Positions 24,750-33,626 are shown, counted from the first letter of the stretch. The stretch is DNA of 64,000 nucleotides from Hyphomonadaceae bacterium (GCA_023384105.1 JAHDXR010000004.1:1-64000); one strand, 5' to 3'. The notes: generated by a model not told the origin, from the sequence alone. Numbers and translations: made by a program.

Positions 24750-25313
24750 ATGACGGCGCCTGAAGACCATACGTCCCTGGAGCAATTGCTGGCCCTGCTC
24801 AAGAGCCAAGCCGGTTCCGGCAAAGGGCCGCCGCCTGTCGACAAGTGGAACCCCGCCCATTGCGGCGACATCGGCATGGAGATTCTGGCCGACGGCGCGT
24901 GGAAGCACGCCGGAACGCGCATCGCCCGCGAGCCGCTGGTCAAGCTGTTCGCCTCGATCCTGCGCAAGGACGAAGATGGGCAGACTTATCTGGTCACGCC
25001 GGCGGAGAAGATCGTCGTCCGCGTCGAGGACGCGCCCTTCGTGGCGATCCGCGCCGACCGCGTCGGCGAAGGCGAAGACCAAACCATCGTCTTCACCACC
25101 AATGTCGGCGACGTGGTGCAGGCCGGCCCCGAGCACCCGCTGCGCGTCGCCCTGCGCGACGGCGAACCGCGTCCCTATGTACATGTGCGCGGGCGGCTGG
25201 AAGCGCGCGTGCTGAGGGCGCCGTTCTACGAACTGGTGGAGTGGAGCGAAACGCGCGACGGCAAGCAGGGCGTTTGGAGCGGCGGTGCGTGGTTCGAGTT
25301 GGGCACGGCATGA
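24750..25313 (+). CDS. DUF1285 domain protein
   Basis: A 187-residue protein of the DUF1285 family, recognised by WNPAHCGDIGMEILADGAW near residue 32, REPLVKLFASILRKDEDG and YLVTPAEKIVVRVEDAPF. The fold is known from structural genomics but the function is not. Only 33 bases separate it from the divergent moxR start. Its stop overlaps the NUDIX gene start as ATGA, so the pair is coupled. Confidence 0.88.
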   Translation: MTAPEDHTSLEQLLALLKSQAGSGKGPPPVDKWNPAHCGDIGMEILADGAWKHAGTRIAREPLVKLFASILRKDEDGQTYLVTPAEKIVVRVEDAPFVAIRADRVGEGEDQTIVFTTNVGDVVQAGPEHPLRVALRDGEPRPYVHVRGRLEARVLRAPFYELVEWSETRDGKQGVWSGGAWFELGTA

Positions 25314-25927
25314 ATTGGGCGGACTTGGAGTCGCTGTTGCGCTCGCGCCTCGATCCGCTGGATCAGATCGGGCGCGGACTGAGCACGCGCAGCGACGGCG
25401 ACCTCAACCCCGATTGGCCGGATCGCCCGGCGACGTTCCGGCCCGCGGCGGTGCTCGCGCCGATCGTCAAGCGCCCGGAAGGCTGGACCATGATCTTCAC
25501 CGAGCGCTCGGTCGAAACGCCCGCGCATCCGGGGCAGATTTCGTTTCCGGGCGGGCGCGTGCAGGCGAGCGACGCCGACGCCGTCGAAACCGCGCTGCGC
25601 GAAACCCGCGAGGAGATCGGCCTCGGCGGCGATTTCATCGAGCCCATCGGCGCCTGGGACCGGTACGAAACCGGCACCGGCTATCGCATCACGCCGGTCG
25701 TCGGCTTGATCGAGCCGGGCTTCACCCTGACGCTCGATCCGCGCGAAGTGGCGAGCGTGTTCGAGGCGCCGCTCTCGTTCCTGCTCGATCCCGCCAACCA
25801 TGAGCGCCGCGAGGGCGAATGGCGCGGTCTCAAGCGCGCCTATTACGCCATGCCCTACGAAGGCCGCTTCATCTGGGGCGCCACCGCCGGCATGATCCGC
25901 GCGCTCTACGAGCGGCTCCACATTTGA
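25310..25927 (+). CDS. NUDIX hydrolase, probable CoA pyrophosphatase (NudL-like)
   Basis: A 205-residue NUDIX enzyme. The NUDIX box starts GGRVQASDADAVETAL and ends RETREEIGL. Upstream HPGQISFPGGRV is the extended motif of the CoA diphosphohydrolase subgroup, which cleaves CoA to phosphopantetheine and 3',5'-ADP. The C-terminus (GRFIWGATAGMIRALYERL) also matches that subgroup. In many alphaproteobacteria it lies between DUF1285 and cca, as it does loosely here, with five small genes in between. Confidence 0.9.
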   Translation: MNWADLESLLRSRLDPLDQIGRGLSTRSDGDLNPDWPDRPATFRPAAVLAPIVKRPEGWTMIFTERSVETPAHPGQISFPGGRVQASDADAVETALRETREEIGLGGDFIEPIGAWDRYETGTGYRITPVVGLIEPGFTLTLDPREVASVFEAPLSFLLDPANHERREGEWRGLKRAYYAMPYEGRFIWGATAGMIRALYERLHI

Positions 25928-26002
25928 GTCGTCGTTAGCTTGACTCATTCATAGCTGGGCAGCTATATGCCAATACATAGCCGAACGGGTATGAATTAAG
26001 CC

Positions 26003-26326
26003 ATGTCGAAGGCGCACGATGTTCTGTTCAGCGCGCTGGCCGATCCCACGCGGCGGGCCATCTTCGAGCGCCTGTGCCGCGAGGGCGAAAACACGGTCTC
26101 CGCGCTTACCGCCAAGGCCGGCGTGTCGCAGCCGGTCGTTTCCAGGCATCTCGGCGTGCTGAAGAAAGCCGGGCTCGTGCGCGGTCGCCAGGATGGGCGC
26201 CAGACGCACTATAGCGCCCGGCTCAAGGCGCTCGCGCCCTTGATCGACTGGACCAGCCGCATGGCCGGCTTCTGGGAAGCCAGGTTCGACGCCCTCGAAG
26301 ATCTCCTCAAAAGGATGGACCAATGA
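26003..26326 (+). CDS. ArsR family transcriptional regulator
   Basis: A 107-residue winged helix-turn-helix protein: ADPTRRAIFERLCREGENTV, VSQPVVSRHLGVLKKAGLVR (recognition helix) and GRQTHYSA (wing). No metal-binding cysteines are present, so it is not a typical metal sensor. It overlaps the SRPBCC gene by ATGA. This regulator plus AHSA1-like pairing is common and usually autoregulated. The upstream AT-rich gap has TAGCTGGGCAGCTA (25956-25969), an interrupted dyad that could be its operator. Confidence 0.92.
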   Translation: MSKAHDVLFSALADPTRRAIFERLCREGENTVSALTAKAGVSQPVVSRHLGVLKKAGLVRGRQDGRQTHYSARLKALAPLIDWTSRMAGFWEARFDALEDLLKRMDQ

Positions 26327-26745
26327 CCGCAGAAACGCGCTCCGTCGTCGTCGAACGCGAATTCGCGCATCCGCCCGAAAAGCTCTGGCGCGCGCTCACG
26401 CAGCCGCACCTGATCGAGGAATGGCTGATGAAGAACGATTTCGCGCCAACGATCGGTCACCGCTTCAAGCTGACCGGCGAGTGGGGCGGGGTACTCGATT
26501 GCGAAGTGCTCGAGATCGAGCCGTACAGGACGCTCTCCTACACCTGGAACTTCGCGCACGACGATCCCGCCTACGGTCTGCAAAGCACGGTGACCTTCAC
26601 GCTGACGCCAACTGCGGCGGGCACGCATCTGCGCATGGAGCAGGAAGGTTTCCGTCCCGAGCAGAAGCAGGCCTTCGGCGGCGCGCACGCCGGCTGGAGG
26701 CAATTCTTCGAAAGACTGGATCAGCTTCTGGCGCGCGCGGCGTGA
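26323..26745 (+). CDS. SRPBCC / AHSA1-like domain protein
   Basis: A 140-residue START-like (SRPBCC) protein: REFAHPPEKLWRALTQPHLI at the N-terminus, EWGGVLDCEVLEIEPYRTLS and a C-terminal helix GGAHAGWRQFFERLDQLLA. It is related to the activator-of-Hsp90 domain; such proteins bind hydrophobic ligands but the ligand is unknown. Expressed with the ArsR regulator directly upstream. Confidence 0.9.
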   Translation: MTAETRSVVVEREFAHPPEKLWRALTQPHLIEEWLMKNDFAPTIGHRFKLTGEWGGVLDCEVLEIEPYRTLSYTWNFAHDDPAYGLQSTVTFTLTPTAAGTHLRMEQEGFRPEQKQAFGGAHAGWRQFFERLDQLLARAA

Positions 26746-26762
26746 GCCAGAGGGAGGCGCTT

Positions 26763-26978
26763 TTGAACAGGTTCGTTCGGCAGGTTCACCGCTGGGTGTC
26801 GATTGCGTTCACGCTGGGCGTGATCGCCAACACCGTCATCATCTCGTCCCTGAGCGGCGCGCAGCCGGACTACTGGGTCTATCTCTTGGCTCTGGTCCCG
26901 CTCGCGCTACTTCTGGTCACGGGACTCTACCTGTTCGTGCTGCCTTACGCCGCGAACTGGCGCAGCGCCCGCCGGTAA
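26763..26978 (+). CDS. Small two-helix membrane protein
   Basis: A 71-residue protein starting at TTG with AGGGAGG five bases upstream; a GTG at 26742, overlapping the previous stop, is also in frame. It has FVRQVHRWVSIAFTLGVIAN and LLALVPLALLLVTGLYLFVL as two membrane helices. The QVHRW start resembles the first helix of PepSY-type membrane proteins. Likely third gene of the ArsR-SRPBCC operon. Function unknown. Confidence 0.6.
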   Translation: MNRFVRQVHRWVSIAFTLGVIANTVIISSLSGAQPDYWVYLLALVPLALLLVTGLYLFVLPYAANWRSARR

Positions 26979-26989
26979 GAGCAAACGCA

Positions 26990-27445
26990 ATGGCCAAGAA
27001 AGCGCCGACGAAGTCCGCGAAGCAAGCGCCCGCCAGAAGCGACGCGGCCAAGCTGCTCTCCGGCGACAATCCGCAGATCGCGAAGGGTTACGGCGAAGCG
27101 CCGGTGAAGGCCTACATCGCCGCTATTCCCGGCTGGAAGCAAGACGTCGCCAAGCGCATCGACGCCTTGGTCGCGCGCGCCGTGCCTGGGGTGAAGAAGG
27201 CGGTGAAGTGGAATTCGCCGCTCTATGGCGTTGAGGAAGGTCTTTATTTCCTCAGCTTCCACATGTTCACGAACTACGTGAAGGTCGCGTTCCACAACGG
27301 CGCCGAGCTGCGACCGCCGCCGCCCGGCGTCTCGAAACATAAGCGTGTGCGCTATCTCGACATCCGCCGAGACGATGCGTTTGACGAGGCGCAGTTCGTC
27401 AGCTGGGTGAAACAGGCGAGCGCACTGCCGGGCGAGAAGATGTGA
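26990..27445 (+). CDS. DUF1801 domain protein
   Basis: A 151-residue protein with a lysine/alanine-rich start (MAKKAPTKSAKQAPARSDAA) and a DUF1801 (YdhG-like) domain. Seen are VKAYIAAIPGWKQDVAKRID, VKKAVKWNSPLYGVEEGLYF and YVKVAFHNGAEL. The family has an iron-chaperone-frataxin-like fold in some annotations, but no function is established. It overlaps the next, related gene. Confidence 0.82.
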   Translation: MAKKAPTKSAKQAPARSDAAKLLSGDNPQIAKGYGEAPVKAYIAAIPGWKQDVAKRIDALVARAVPGVKKAVKWNSPLYGVEEGLYFLSFHMFTNYVKVAFHNGAELRPPPPGVSKHKRVRYLDIRRDDAFDEAQFVSWVKQASALPGEKM

Positions 27446-27864
27446 TGGCCGTCAAGAAAGCGAAGACAAGCAAAAGCGCCGCGTCCGAGCAGATCGACGC
27501 AAAGATCGAAGCGCTTAGCGACTGGCGCGGCGAAACCCTCGCGCGCGCGCTCATCCGTGACGCCGATCCCGAGGTGATCGAGACGGTGAAATGGGGCGGC
27601 GTGCCGGTGTGGGAGCACGCCGGCGTCGTCTGCACCGGCGAGTCCTATAAGGACAAGGTGAAGCTCACCTTCGCCAAGGGCGCAGCGCTGAAGGACCCTT
27701 CCGGTCTGTTCAACGCAAGCCTCGACGGCAACGCTCGCCGCGCCATCGACATCGGCGAGGGCGAAAAGATCGACGGGACGGCGTTCAAGGCGCTGATCCG
27801 CGCCGCCGTCGCGCTGAACGCCGCCAAGCAAGCGGCCAAGCGGAAGCGGGCGCCCGATAGTTGA
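27445..27864 (+). CDS. DUF1801 domain protein, second copy
   Basis: A 139-residue paralogue of the gene before it, with a similar basic N-terminus (MAVKKAKTSKSAASEQ) and the DUF1801 core EVIETVKWGGVPVWEHAGVV and YKDKVKLTFAKGAALKD. The ATG at 27445 touches the previous stop codon; a GTG at 27442 is equally possible. Tandem DUF1801 genes suggest a local duplication or a hetero-pair. Confidence 0.8.
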   Translation: MAVKKAKTSKSAASEQIDAKIEALSDWRGETLARALIRDADPEVIETVKWGGVPVWEHAGVVCTGESYKDKVKLTFAKGAALKDPSGLFNASLDGNARRAIDIGEGEKIDGTAFKALIRAAVALNAAKQAAKRKRAPDS

Positions 27865-27894
27865 AGACGCGCGCAAACTGCGTAAAGACAAACC

Positions 27895-29127
27895 ATGACC
27901 AGCATCGCTCAGGCCGCCTGGTTCAAGGCCAAGGAAACCCGGGCGCTGATTGCGGCGCTCGACGAAGCGCGCCCGGGCGGCGCGCGCTTCGTCGGCGGCT
28001 GCGTGCGCAACACGCTGATGGGCCGCGAGGTCGACGACATCGACATCGCCACCCAGCTCACGCCCGACCGGGTGGTTGAGGTTTGCGCCAAGGCCGGCTT
28101 CGCCGCGCACCCCACCGGCATCGAGCACGGCACCGTCACCGTCGTGGTCGATCGCAAGCCGTTTGAGGTGACGACGCTGCGCCGCGACGTCAGCACCGAC
28201 GGGCGCCGCGCCACCGTCGCCTTCACCGAAAGCTGGGAGGAGGACGCCGAGCGGCGCGACTTCCGCATGAACGCGCTCTACGCCGATGCGTCCGGCGCCG
28301 TGCATGATCCCACCGGCGGCCTTGAGGACGTGCGTAAAGGCCGCGTCATCTTCATCGGCGATGCGGCGATGCGCATTCGCGAAGACTATTTGCGCATCCT
28401 GCGCTTCTTCCGTTTCAACGCCTGGTATGCGCGCGGCCCGATCGACCCCAAGGGACTCGATGCGTGCGCCGATCTCGTCGCCGGCCTCGACACGCTTTCG
28501 GTGGAGCGCATCTGGAAGGAAGTGAAGAAGCTGCTCGGCGCGCCCGATCCGCGCGCGGCGTGGGAGGGCATGACGGCGATCGAGGCGCGCGCCCGCGCAC
28601 TGCCGGAATTGTCCAACGAAACCCGGCTCGACGCGCTGGTGACGATCGAAGCCGATCTGATGCTGTCGGTCGATGCGATGACGCGCGTCGCCGCCGCACT
28701 GACGGATCAGGAGCGCGCGCGCACGCTCGCGCGCCGGCTCAAGCTTTCCAACGACGAGCGCGATCGGCTCGTGGCCGCGCTCGGCGAGGATGTGAAGATC
28801 ACCTCCTACATGTCGCTGCGCGAGATGCGGCGCGCCATCTACCGGATCGGCAACGAAGCCTTCCGCGACCGGGTCATGCTGGCCTGGGCCGACGCCGGCG
28901 GGGCGAAGGCCCAGCAATGGCGCGCGCTCACCGCCCACGCCCAGATGTGGACGCCGCCGAAGCTGCCGCTCACCGGCGATGAGGTGATCGCCGCCGGCGT
29001 GCCGGCGGGCCCCAAGATCGGCCTCGTCATGCGCGAGGTCGAAGACTGGTGGATCGACGCCGACTTTCCCGACGACAAGCTCAGCGTGATCGAGCGGCTG
29101 AAGGCCGTGGCGCAGGGACTGGCCTAG
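27895..29127 (+). CDS. cca: CCA tRNA nucleotidyltransferase / poly(A) polymerase family
   Basis: Adds or repairs the tRNA 3' CCA end (class II enzyme). The 410-residue protein has RFVGGCVRNTLMGREVDDID with the GG and DxD catalytic elements, HGTVTVVVDRKPFEVTTLR and the ERRDFRMNALYAD motif. IREDYLRILRFFRFNAWYA follows. The downstream helical domain is full length. Poly(A) polymerase shares this fold; with no other copy visible the CCA role is preferred. Confidence 0.9.
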   Translation: MTSIAQAAWFKAKETRALIAALDEARPGGARFVGGCVRNTLMGREVDDIDIATQLTPDRVVEVCAKAGFAAHPTGIEHGTVTVVVDRKPFEVTTLRRDVSTDGRRATVAFTESWEEDAERRDFRMNALYADASGAVHDPTGGLEDVRKGRVIFIGDAAMRIREDYLRILRFFRFNAWYARGPIDPKGLDACADLVAGLDTLSVERIWKEVKKLLGAPDPRAAWEGMTAIEARARALPELSNETRLDALVTIEADLMLSVDAMTRVAAALTDQERARTLARRLKLSNDERDRLVAALGEDVKITSYMSLREMRRAIYRIGNEAFRDRVMLAWADAGGAKAQQWRALTAHAQMWTPPKLPLTGDEVIAAGVPAGPKIGLVMREVEDWWIDADFPDDKLSVIERLKAVAQGLA

Positions 29128-29154
29128 CGCCGGCAAAATCCACACGGCCCCCTT

Positions 29155-29174
29155 GTTATAACGCAAGTTATAAC
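29155..29174. promoter_or_regulatory. Tandem palindromic operator before the toxin-antitoxin pair
   Basis: GTTATAAC occurs twice (29155-29162 and 29167-29174), separated by GCAA, 16 bases before the antitoxin ATG. Each copy is a perfect 8-base palindrome, and their centres are 12 bases apart, about one helical turn. It lies in the AT-rich stretch where the promoter should be. AbrB-type antitoxins usually repress their own operon, so this is the likely binding site. Confidence 0.7.
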
Positions 29175-29190
29175 TTAGATTGCCCGGGCC

Positions 29191-29499
29191 ATGACCGACG
29201 AAACCAAGAAGCCCAAAGGGGTCCAGGACTCCGAGCAGTACGACTTCCGGGCCCAGGCGCCCGCGAAGCCGGTCGGCTGCACCCTCAAGGTCCGCAAGAT
29301 CGGCAACTCGCTCGGCGTCGTCCTGCCCAAGGACGTGCTGGCGAAGCTGCGGGTCGGCGAAGGCGACGAACTCAGCGTCAGCGAAACGCCCGACGGCGTG
29401 GCGCTTAGGGCCGCAGATGAAGACACCGCCGAGCTGATGAAGCTGGCGGAGGACATCATGCGCAAGCGCCGCCGCGTGCTTAAGGCGCTGGCGCAGTGA
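29191..29499 (+). CDS. AbrB/MazE-family antitoxin
   Basis: A 102-residue protein with an AbrB/SpoVT swapped-hairpin DNA-binding domain in the middle: GCTLKVRKIGNSLGVVLPKD, then LRVGEGDELSVSETPDGV. A disordered N-terminus (TDETKKPKGVQDSEQYDF) and a C-terminal helix (DEDTAELMKLAEDIMRKRRR) flank it; the latter probably neutralises the toxin. It overlaps the Doc gene by GTGA. The extended N-terminus is longer than in most such antitoxins. Confidence 0.88.
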   Translation: MTDETKKPKGVQDSEQYDFRAQAPAKPVGCTLKVRKIGNSLGVVLPKDVLAKLRVGEGDELSVSETPDGVALRAADEDTAELMKLAEDIMRKRRRVLKALAQ

Positions 29500-29882
29500 A
29501 GGAGCCCCGCTGGCTCCCGAAAGACCTCGTTCTCGCCGTGCACAATCGCCAGCTCGCCGAGCATGGCGGCGCGACCGGCGTTCGCGATGCGGGCTTGCTC
29601 GAGTCCGCCTTGGTGCGGCCGCAGAACCTCTTTGCCCATGGCGAGAGCGACGCGGCTGCGCTTGCGGGCGCATATGCGTTCGGCATTGCGCGTAATCATC
29701 CCTTCGTCGATGGCAACAAGCGCACGGCGTTCGTTGCGTGCGAGTTGTTTCTGGCGGCGAACGGCTATGAACTTGCAGCCGCTGACGAAGAATGTCTGGC
29801 CATGATGCTGAGCCTCGCCGCCGGCGAGATCGACGAGGCGGAGTTCGCTGCGTGGCTGCGCGAGAACGTGCGAGCGCGCTGA
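29496..29882 (+). CDS. doc: Doc-type (death-on-curing) toxin, Fic fold
   Basis: A 128-residue Fic/Doc protein. The active-site motif is NHPFVDGNKRTAF, matching the Doc consensus HxFx(D/N)(A/G)NKR; Doc uses it to phosphorylate elongation factor Tu and halt translation. WLPKDLVLAVHNRQLAEHGG and VRDAGLLESALVRPQNLF are the family's N-terminal segments. The GTG start overlaps the antitoxin stop. The stop is followed two bases later by a palindromic repeat. Confidence 0.9.
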   Translation: MKEPRWLPKDLVLAVHNRQLAEHGGATGVRDAGLLESALVRPQNLFAHGESDAAALAGAYAFGIARNHPFVDGNKRTAFVACELFLAANGYELAAADEECLAMMLSLAAGEIDEAEFAAWLRENVRAR

Positions 29883-29884
29883 TC

Positions 29885-29963
29885 TATGGACCGCCGGCGT
29901 CCCGCCGGCCTGCGCCGAACTTTCAGAACGAAGCGCAAGCCGGCGGGACGCCGGCGGTCCATA
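29885..29963. repeat. Palindromic interspersed repeat, family B, copy 2
   Basis: A complete copy with perfect ends: TATGGACCGCCGGCGTCCCG on the left and GGGACGCCGGCGGTCCATA on the right, each arm also partly self-complementary through CCGGCG. The core TTTCAGAACGAAGCG is unique. It fills the gap between the convergent genes doc and hemF, two bases after the doc stop and directly against the hemF stop codon, so it may act as a two-way terminator. Confidence 0.85.
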
Positions 29964-30851
29964 TCAAGGCCACTTCGCTGCCGGCGGCATGCTGGAGAGG
30001 ATGCTCTCGACATTTCCGCCTGTCTTCAGCCCGAAGGTTGTGCCGCGGTCGTAGAGCAGGTTGAACTCGACATAGCGGCCGCGCTGGATCAGCTGTTCTT
30101 CACGGTCCGCCTCCGTCCACGGCTTGTGCATGTGCTTGCGCAGCAGCGGAGGGTAGGCGGCCAGGAAGGCGCGACCGACGGCTTGCGTGAAGGCGAGGTC
30201 GCGCTCCCATGAGTCTTCGCCGCGTTCGCGTCCGCTATTGTGGTGGTCGTAGAAGATCCCGCCGACGCCGCGCGGCTCGCCGCGGTGCGGCAGCCAGAAA
30301 TACTCGTCCGCCCATCTCTTGTAGCGATCGTAGAGGCCCGCTTGGTGCGCCTCGCACGCCTCGCGGTAGGGCGCATGAAACGCAACCGCATCCGCGCTGG
30401 CCCCGTCGCGCTGGTGCGCCTGGGTCGGGTTCAGATCGCCGCCGCCGCCGAACCACCATTGCGTCGTGACGATGTGGCGCGTGTTCATGTGCGCGGCCGG
30501 GCAGTGCGGATTGCGCATGTGCGCGATCAGCGAAACGCCTGAAGCCCAGAACCGCGGATCGTCCGCCGCGCCGGGAATGGTCTTGGCGAAGTCCGGCGAG
30601 AACGCGCCGTAAACCGTGCTGACGTGTACGCCGACCTTCTCGAAGAAGCGCCCCCGCATCATCCCGGCCACGCCGCCGCCCTGATCCGCGCCGCCGTCGC
30701 CCCGCCGCCAGGGCGTGCGCGCGAACCGGCCCGGCGCGCCGGGGTAGAGTTCGGCCGGCGCTTCGTCTTCGAGCTGCTCGAACACGGCGCAGATTTGGTC
30801 GCGCAGGTGTTCGAACCAGGCCTTCGCCCGAGCTTTGCGGTCTTCGCTCAC
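29964..30851 (-). CDS. hemF: Oxygen-dependent coproporphyrinogen III oxidase
   Basis: Converts coproporphyrinogen III to protoporphyrinogen IX using oxygen in haem synthesis. The 295-residue protein shows family signatures [60 protein letters not shown] and the C-terminal [19 protein letters not shown]. The usual C-terminal ESILSSMPP is intact right up to the repeat. GTG start. One base separates it from the end of the upstream trmL on the same strand, so they are one transcript. Confidence 0.96.
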   Translation of the reverse strand: MSEDRKARAKAWFEHLRDQICAVFEQLEDEAPAELYPGAPGRFARTPWRRGDGGADQGGGVAGMMRGRFFEKVGVHVSTVYGAFSPDFAKTIPGAADDPRFWASGVSLIAHMRNPHCPAAHMNTRHIVTTQWWFGGGGDLNPTQAHQRDGASADAVAFHAPYREACEAHQAGLYDRYKRWADEYFWLPHRGEPRGVGGIFYDHHNSGRERGEDSWERDLAFTQAVGRAFLAAYPPLLRKHMHKPWTEADREEQLIQRGRYVEFNLLYDRGTTFGLKTGGNVESILSSMPPAAKWP

Positions 30852-30852
30852 G

Positions 30853-31314
30853 TCAAAATTTCTCCCAGGCGCCTGTCTGGCGCATTGCTTCGGTCAGCAC
30901 CACCGCCGCCGCCGTCACCACGTTGAGCGAACGCAGGCCCCGCGCCATGGGCACGCGCACGCTCGCCTGCGCCGCCTCGTAAAGCTCGCCCGGCGAGCCG
31001 GCGCTTTCGCGGCCCAGCACCAGCGTGTCGCCTGTGGAAAACGAGAAGTCCTGGAAGCTCACGGCGCCATCGGTCTCCACCAGCACCAGCCGTCCGGCCT
31101 GACGTTCCGGCGCCGAACGGAAGGCGGTCAGACTGGCGTGGCGCGTCACCTTGGCTTTGTCCCCGTAATCCAGCGCCGCCCGCTTCATCGCGGCGTCGGT
31201 GAGGGGAAAGCCGCAGGGCTCGATCACGTCGAGCGGCACGCCCAGACAGGCGCAGAGGCGAAGTGCCGCGCCGAGATTTTGTGGGATGTCTGGTTGATAG
31301 AGCGCAAGCCGCAC
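30853..31314 (-). CDS. trmL: tRNA (cytidine/uridine-34-2'-O)-methyltransferase
   Basis: Methylates the wobble ribose in certain leucine tRNAs using SAM. The 153-residue SPOUT protein has the N-terminal [20 protein letters not shown], the first SAM-knot element [11 protein letters not shown] and [14 protein letters not shown] followed by a short helix. GTG start. It runs into hemF one base downstream. Its start is 136 bases from the divergent petA. Confidence 0.93.
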   Translation of the reverse strand: MRLALYQPDIPQNLGAALRLCACLGVPLDVIEPCGFPLTDAAMKRAALDYGDKAKVTRHASLTAFRSAPERQAGRLVLVETDGAVSFQDFSFSTGDTLVLGRESAGSPGELYEAAQASVRVPMARGLRSLNVVTAAAVVLTEAMRQTGAWEKF

Positions 31315-31450
31315 GGTAAGGCCTCCGGCGCCGGAGAATCGGGGCGAAATCGGGGAATCGGTCTGGCAGGCGTGCGGCGACGCGCCGCGCGCTGGCCACC
31401 CCCAACTAGCCTAGCTTCGCCGGCGGACCAAAGCCGGGAGATATAAGGCG

Positions 31451-32008
31451 GTGGCTGAAGCAGCAAGCAGCGCGCACGGTGGCGAAGAAACCACCCGGCG
31501 CGACTTCATTTACATCGCTGCAGGTGCGGCGGCTGCGGTTGGCGCCGCGGCGACGGTCTGGCCCTTCATCGATCAGATGAACCCCGCCGCCGACACCCGC
31601 GCGCTGTCCACCACGGAAGTGGACCTGACCGCGGTCGAACTCGGCCAGCAGATCAAGGTGATGTGGCAGGGCAAGCCGGTGTTCGTGCGTCACCGCACCC
31701 CGGCTGAGATCGCAGCCGCGCAGCGCGACGACTTCGCCAGCCTGAAGGATCCGCAGACCGACGCCGAGCGCCTGGTGCAGGAGAACGGCCAGCCGGGGCG
31801 GCCCGAATGGCTGATCCTGCAAGCGAGCTGCACCCACCTGGGCTGCGTGCCGACCTTCGTCGACGGCTCGTCCTTCGGCGGCTGGTTCTGCCCGTGCCAC
31901 GGGTCCGACTACGACACCTCGGGCCGCATCCGCCGCGGGCCCGCGCCCGCAAATCTCTTCGTCGCGCCGTACGTCTTCACCGGCGAGACCTCCATCCGTA
32001 TCGGCTAA
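31451..32008 (+). CDS. petA: Ubiquinol-cytochrome c reductase, Rieske iron-sulfur subunit
   Basis: The iron-sulfur subunit of the bc1 complex, taking electrons from ubiquinol. The 185-residue protein carries a twin-arginine signal-anchor (TTRRDFIYIAAGAAAAVGAA) and a periplasmic head with cluster motifs CTHLGC and CPCHGSDYD. RGPAPANLFVAPY is also conserved. GTG start after TAAGGCG. It leads petA-petB-petC, with 17 bases to the next gene. Confidence 0.96.
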   Translation: MAEAASSAHGGEETTRRDFIYIAAGAAAAVGAAATVWPFIDQMNPAADTRALSTTEVDLTAVELGQQIKVMWQGKPVFVRHRTPAEIAAAQRDDFASLKDPQTDAERLVQENGQPGRPEWLILQASCTHLGCVPTFVDGSSFGGWFCPCHGSDYDTSGRIRRGPAPANLFVAPYVFTGETSIRIG

Positions 32009-32025
32009 AGCTTGGAGCCCCTTAA

Positions 32026-33624
32026 GTGAGCGGACCTTCGACCTACGAGCCGAAAACGGCTTTCACGCGCTGGCTCGATAAGCGCCTGCCGATCGTTCGG
32101 CTGAGCCATGACAGCTTCGTCGCCTACCCGACGCCGCGCAACCTCAACTATTTCTGGACCTTCGGCGCGATGCTGTCGCTCTGCCTGGTCGTCCAGATCG
32201 TCACCGGCGTCGTGCTGGCGATGCACTACGTGCCGCACATCGACATGGCGTTCGCCAGCGTTCAGCGCATCGACCGCGACGTCCCGTTCGGCTGGCTGAT
32301 CCAGAACATCCACTCGGTCGGCGCATCGATGTTCTTCCTGGCCGTTTACGTCCACATGTTCCGCGGCCTCTATTACGGCTCCTACAAGGCGCCGCGCGAA
32401 CTGCTCTGGATTCTGGGCTGCATCATCTACCTGTTGATGGTCGCCACCGCCTTCCTCGGCTATTCGCTGCCGTGGGGCCAGATGTCGTTCTGGGCCGCCA
32501 CCGTCATCACCAACCTGATCGGCGCGCTGCCGCTGGTGGGCGAGAGCATCAAGAACTGGCTGATGGGCGGCTTCTCCGTCGACCAGCCGACGCTCAACCG
32601 CTTCTTCTCGCTGCATTATCTGCTGCCGTTCGTGATTGCGGGCGTCGTCGCGCTCCACGTCTGGGCGCTGCACGAGGCGGGGCAGAACAACCCCGCCGGC
32701 GTCGACGTGAAGTCGAAGGCCGACACCGTGCCGTTCACGCCGCACGCGACGATGAAGGATCTGTTCGCGACGGGCCTGTTCCTGATCCTGTTCGCGGTCT
32801 TCGTGTTCTACATGCCGGACGCGCTCGGCCACGCTGACAACTATATCCCGGCCAACCCGTTGCAGACGCCGCCGGAAATCGTGCCGGAATGGTATCTGCT
32901 GCCGTTCTACGCGATCCTGCGCGCCGTCGATTTCAATATCGGCCCGATCGATTCCAAGCTCGGCGGCGTGCTGGCGATGTTCGCCTCGATCGGCATCCTC
33001 TTCGTCCTGCCGTGGCTCGACACCTCGCGCGTGCGCTCGATGCGCTACCGCCCGATCGCGCGCCAGTTCTTCCTGATCTTCGTGGTGGCGTGCATCGTCC
33101 TGGGCTGGTGCGGCGGCCAGAACCCGGGCCGCATCCTGGTGCCGGCGACGTTCTCGGCCGAGCTGCGCTGGGTCGAGGGCGGCGCGGTCGCGGAGCAAGC
33201 GGTGCGCGCGCCGGGCGCCTCGCAATGGGCGGCGCACGCCGAGGCCGAGCGTCAGCGCCACACTCAGGCCGGCGCGACCATGGTCGCGATCAACCGCACC
33301 TCGGCGTCGGAAGGGGTTGCGCGCATCGTCACCGGCGGCGCCGTGCAGGCCCGGGCGCTGCGCGCCTCGTCCCAGGACGATCTCGAAAACGCAATCAGTG
33401 CGGCGAAAGCGGAGATCGGCGTCGTCGCGCCGTTCTTCAGCGTCGAGCGGCACATTCCGTTCACCTTCACCGTGACGCGCCTGTCGCAGATCATGACCGC
33501 CTACTACTTCCTCTTCTTCCTGGTGATCCTGCCGCTCCTGGGCCTGCGCGAAAAGCCGGGCCGCGTGCCGGACACGATCGCCAAGCCGGTGACGGCCGAC
33601 GGCCAAGCGCAGGGGGCTTCGTAA
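32026..33624 (+). CDS. petB: Cytochrome b of the bc1 complex, with long loop insertion
   Basis: The haem-bearing membrane subunit of bc1. Eight helices can be traced; haem-ligand segments are in [20 protein letters not shown] and the 180s ([20 protein letters not shown]), and the Qo motif [13 protein letters not shown] (PEWY) is intact. At 532 residues it is about 100 longer than typical homologues. The excess lies at about residues 366-478, between helix 7 (ending LGWCGGQ) and helix 8 ([20 protein letters not shown]), in a hydrophilic, alanine/arginine/glutamate-rich segment predicted on the periplasmic side. Confidence 0.95.
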   Translation: MSGPSTYEPKTAFTRWLDKRLPIVRLSHDSFVAYPTPRNLNYFWTFGAMLSLCLVVQIVTGVVLAMHYVPHIDMAFASVQRIDRDVPFGWLIQNIHSVGASMFFLAVYVHMFRGLYYGSYKAPRELLWILGCIIYLLMVATAFLGYSLPWGQMSFWAATVITNLIGALPLVGESIKNWLMGGFSVDQPTLNRFFSLHYLLPFVIAGVVALHVWALHEAGQNNPAGVDVKSKADTVPFTPHATMKDLFATGLFLILFAVFVFYMPDALGHADNYIPANPLQTPPEIVPEWYLLPFYAILRAVDFNIGPIDSKLGGVLAMFASIGILFVLPWLDTSRVRSMRYRPIARQFFLIFVVACIVLGWCGGQNPGRILVPATFSAELRWVEGGAVAEQAVRAPGASQWAAHAEAERQRHTQAGATMVAINRTSASEGVARIVTGGAVQARALRASSQDDLENAISAAKAEIGVVAPFFSVERHIPFTFTVTRLSQIMTAYYFLFFLVILPLLGLREKPGRVPDTIAKPVTADGQAQGAS

Positions 33625-33626
33625 AC

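Noticed and set aside
27352-29673. A 773-codon minus-strand frame across the DUF1801 genes, cca and the toxin-antitoxin pair
   Set aside because: All four plus-strand genes have clear families and coupled starts; the antisense frame is histidine/arginine/glycine-rich filler without domains.
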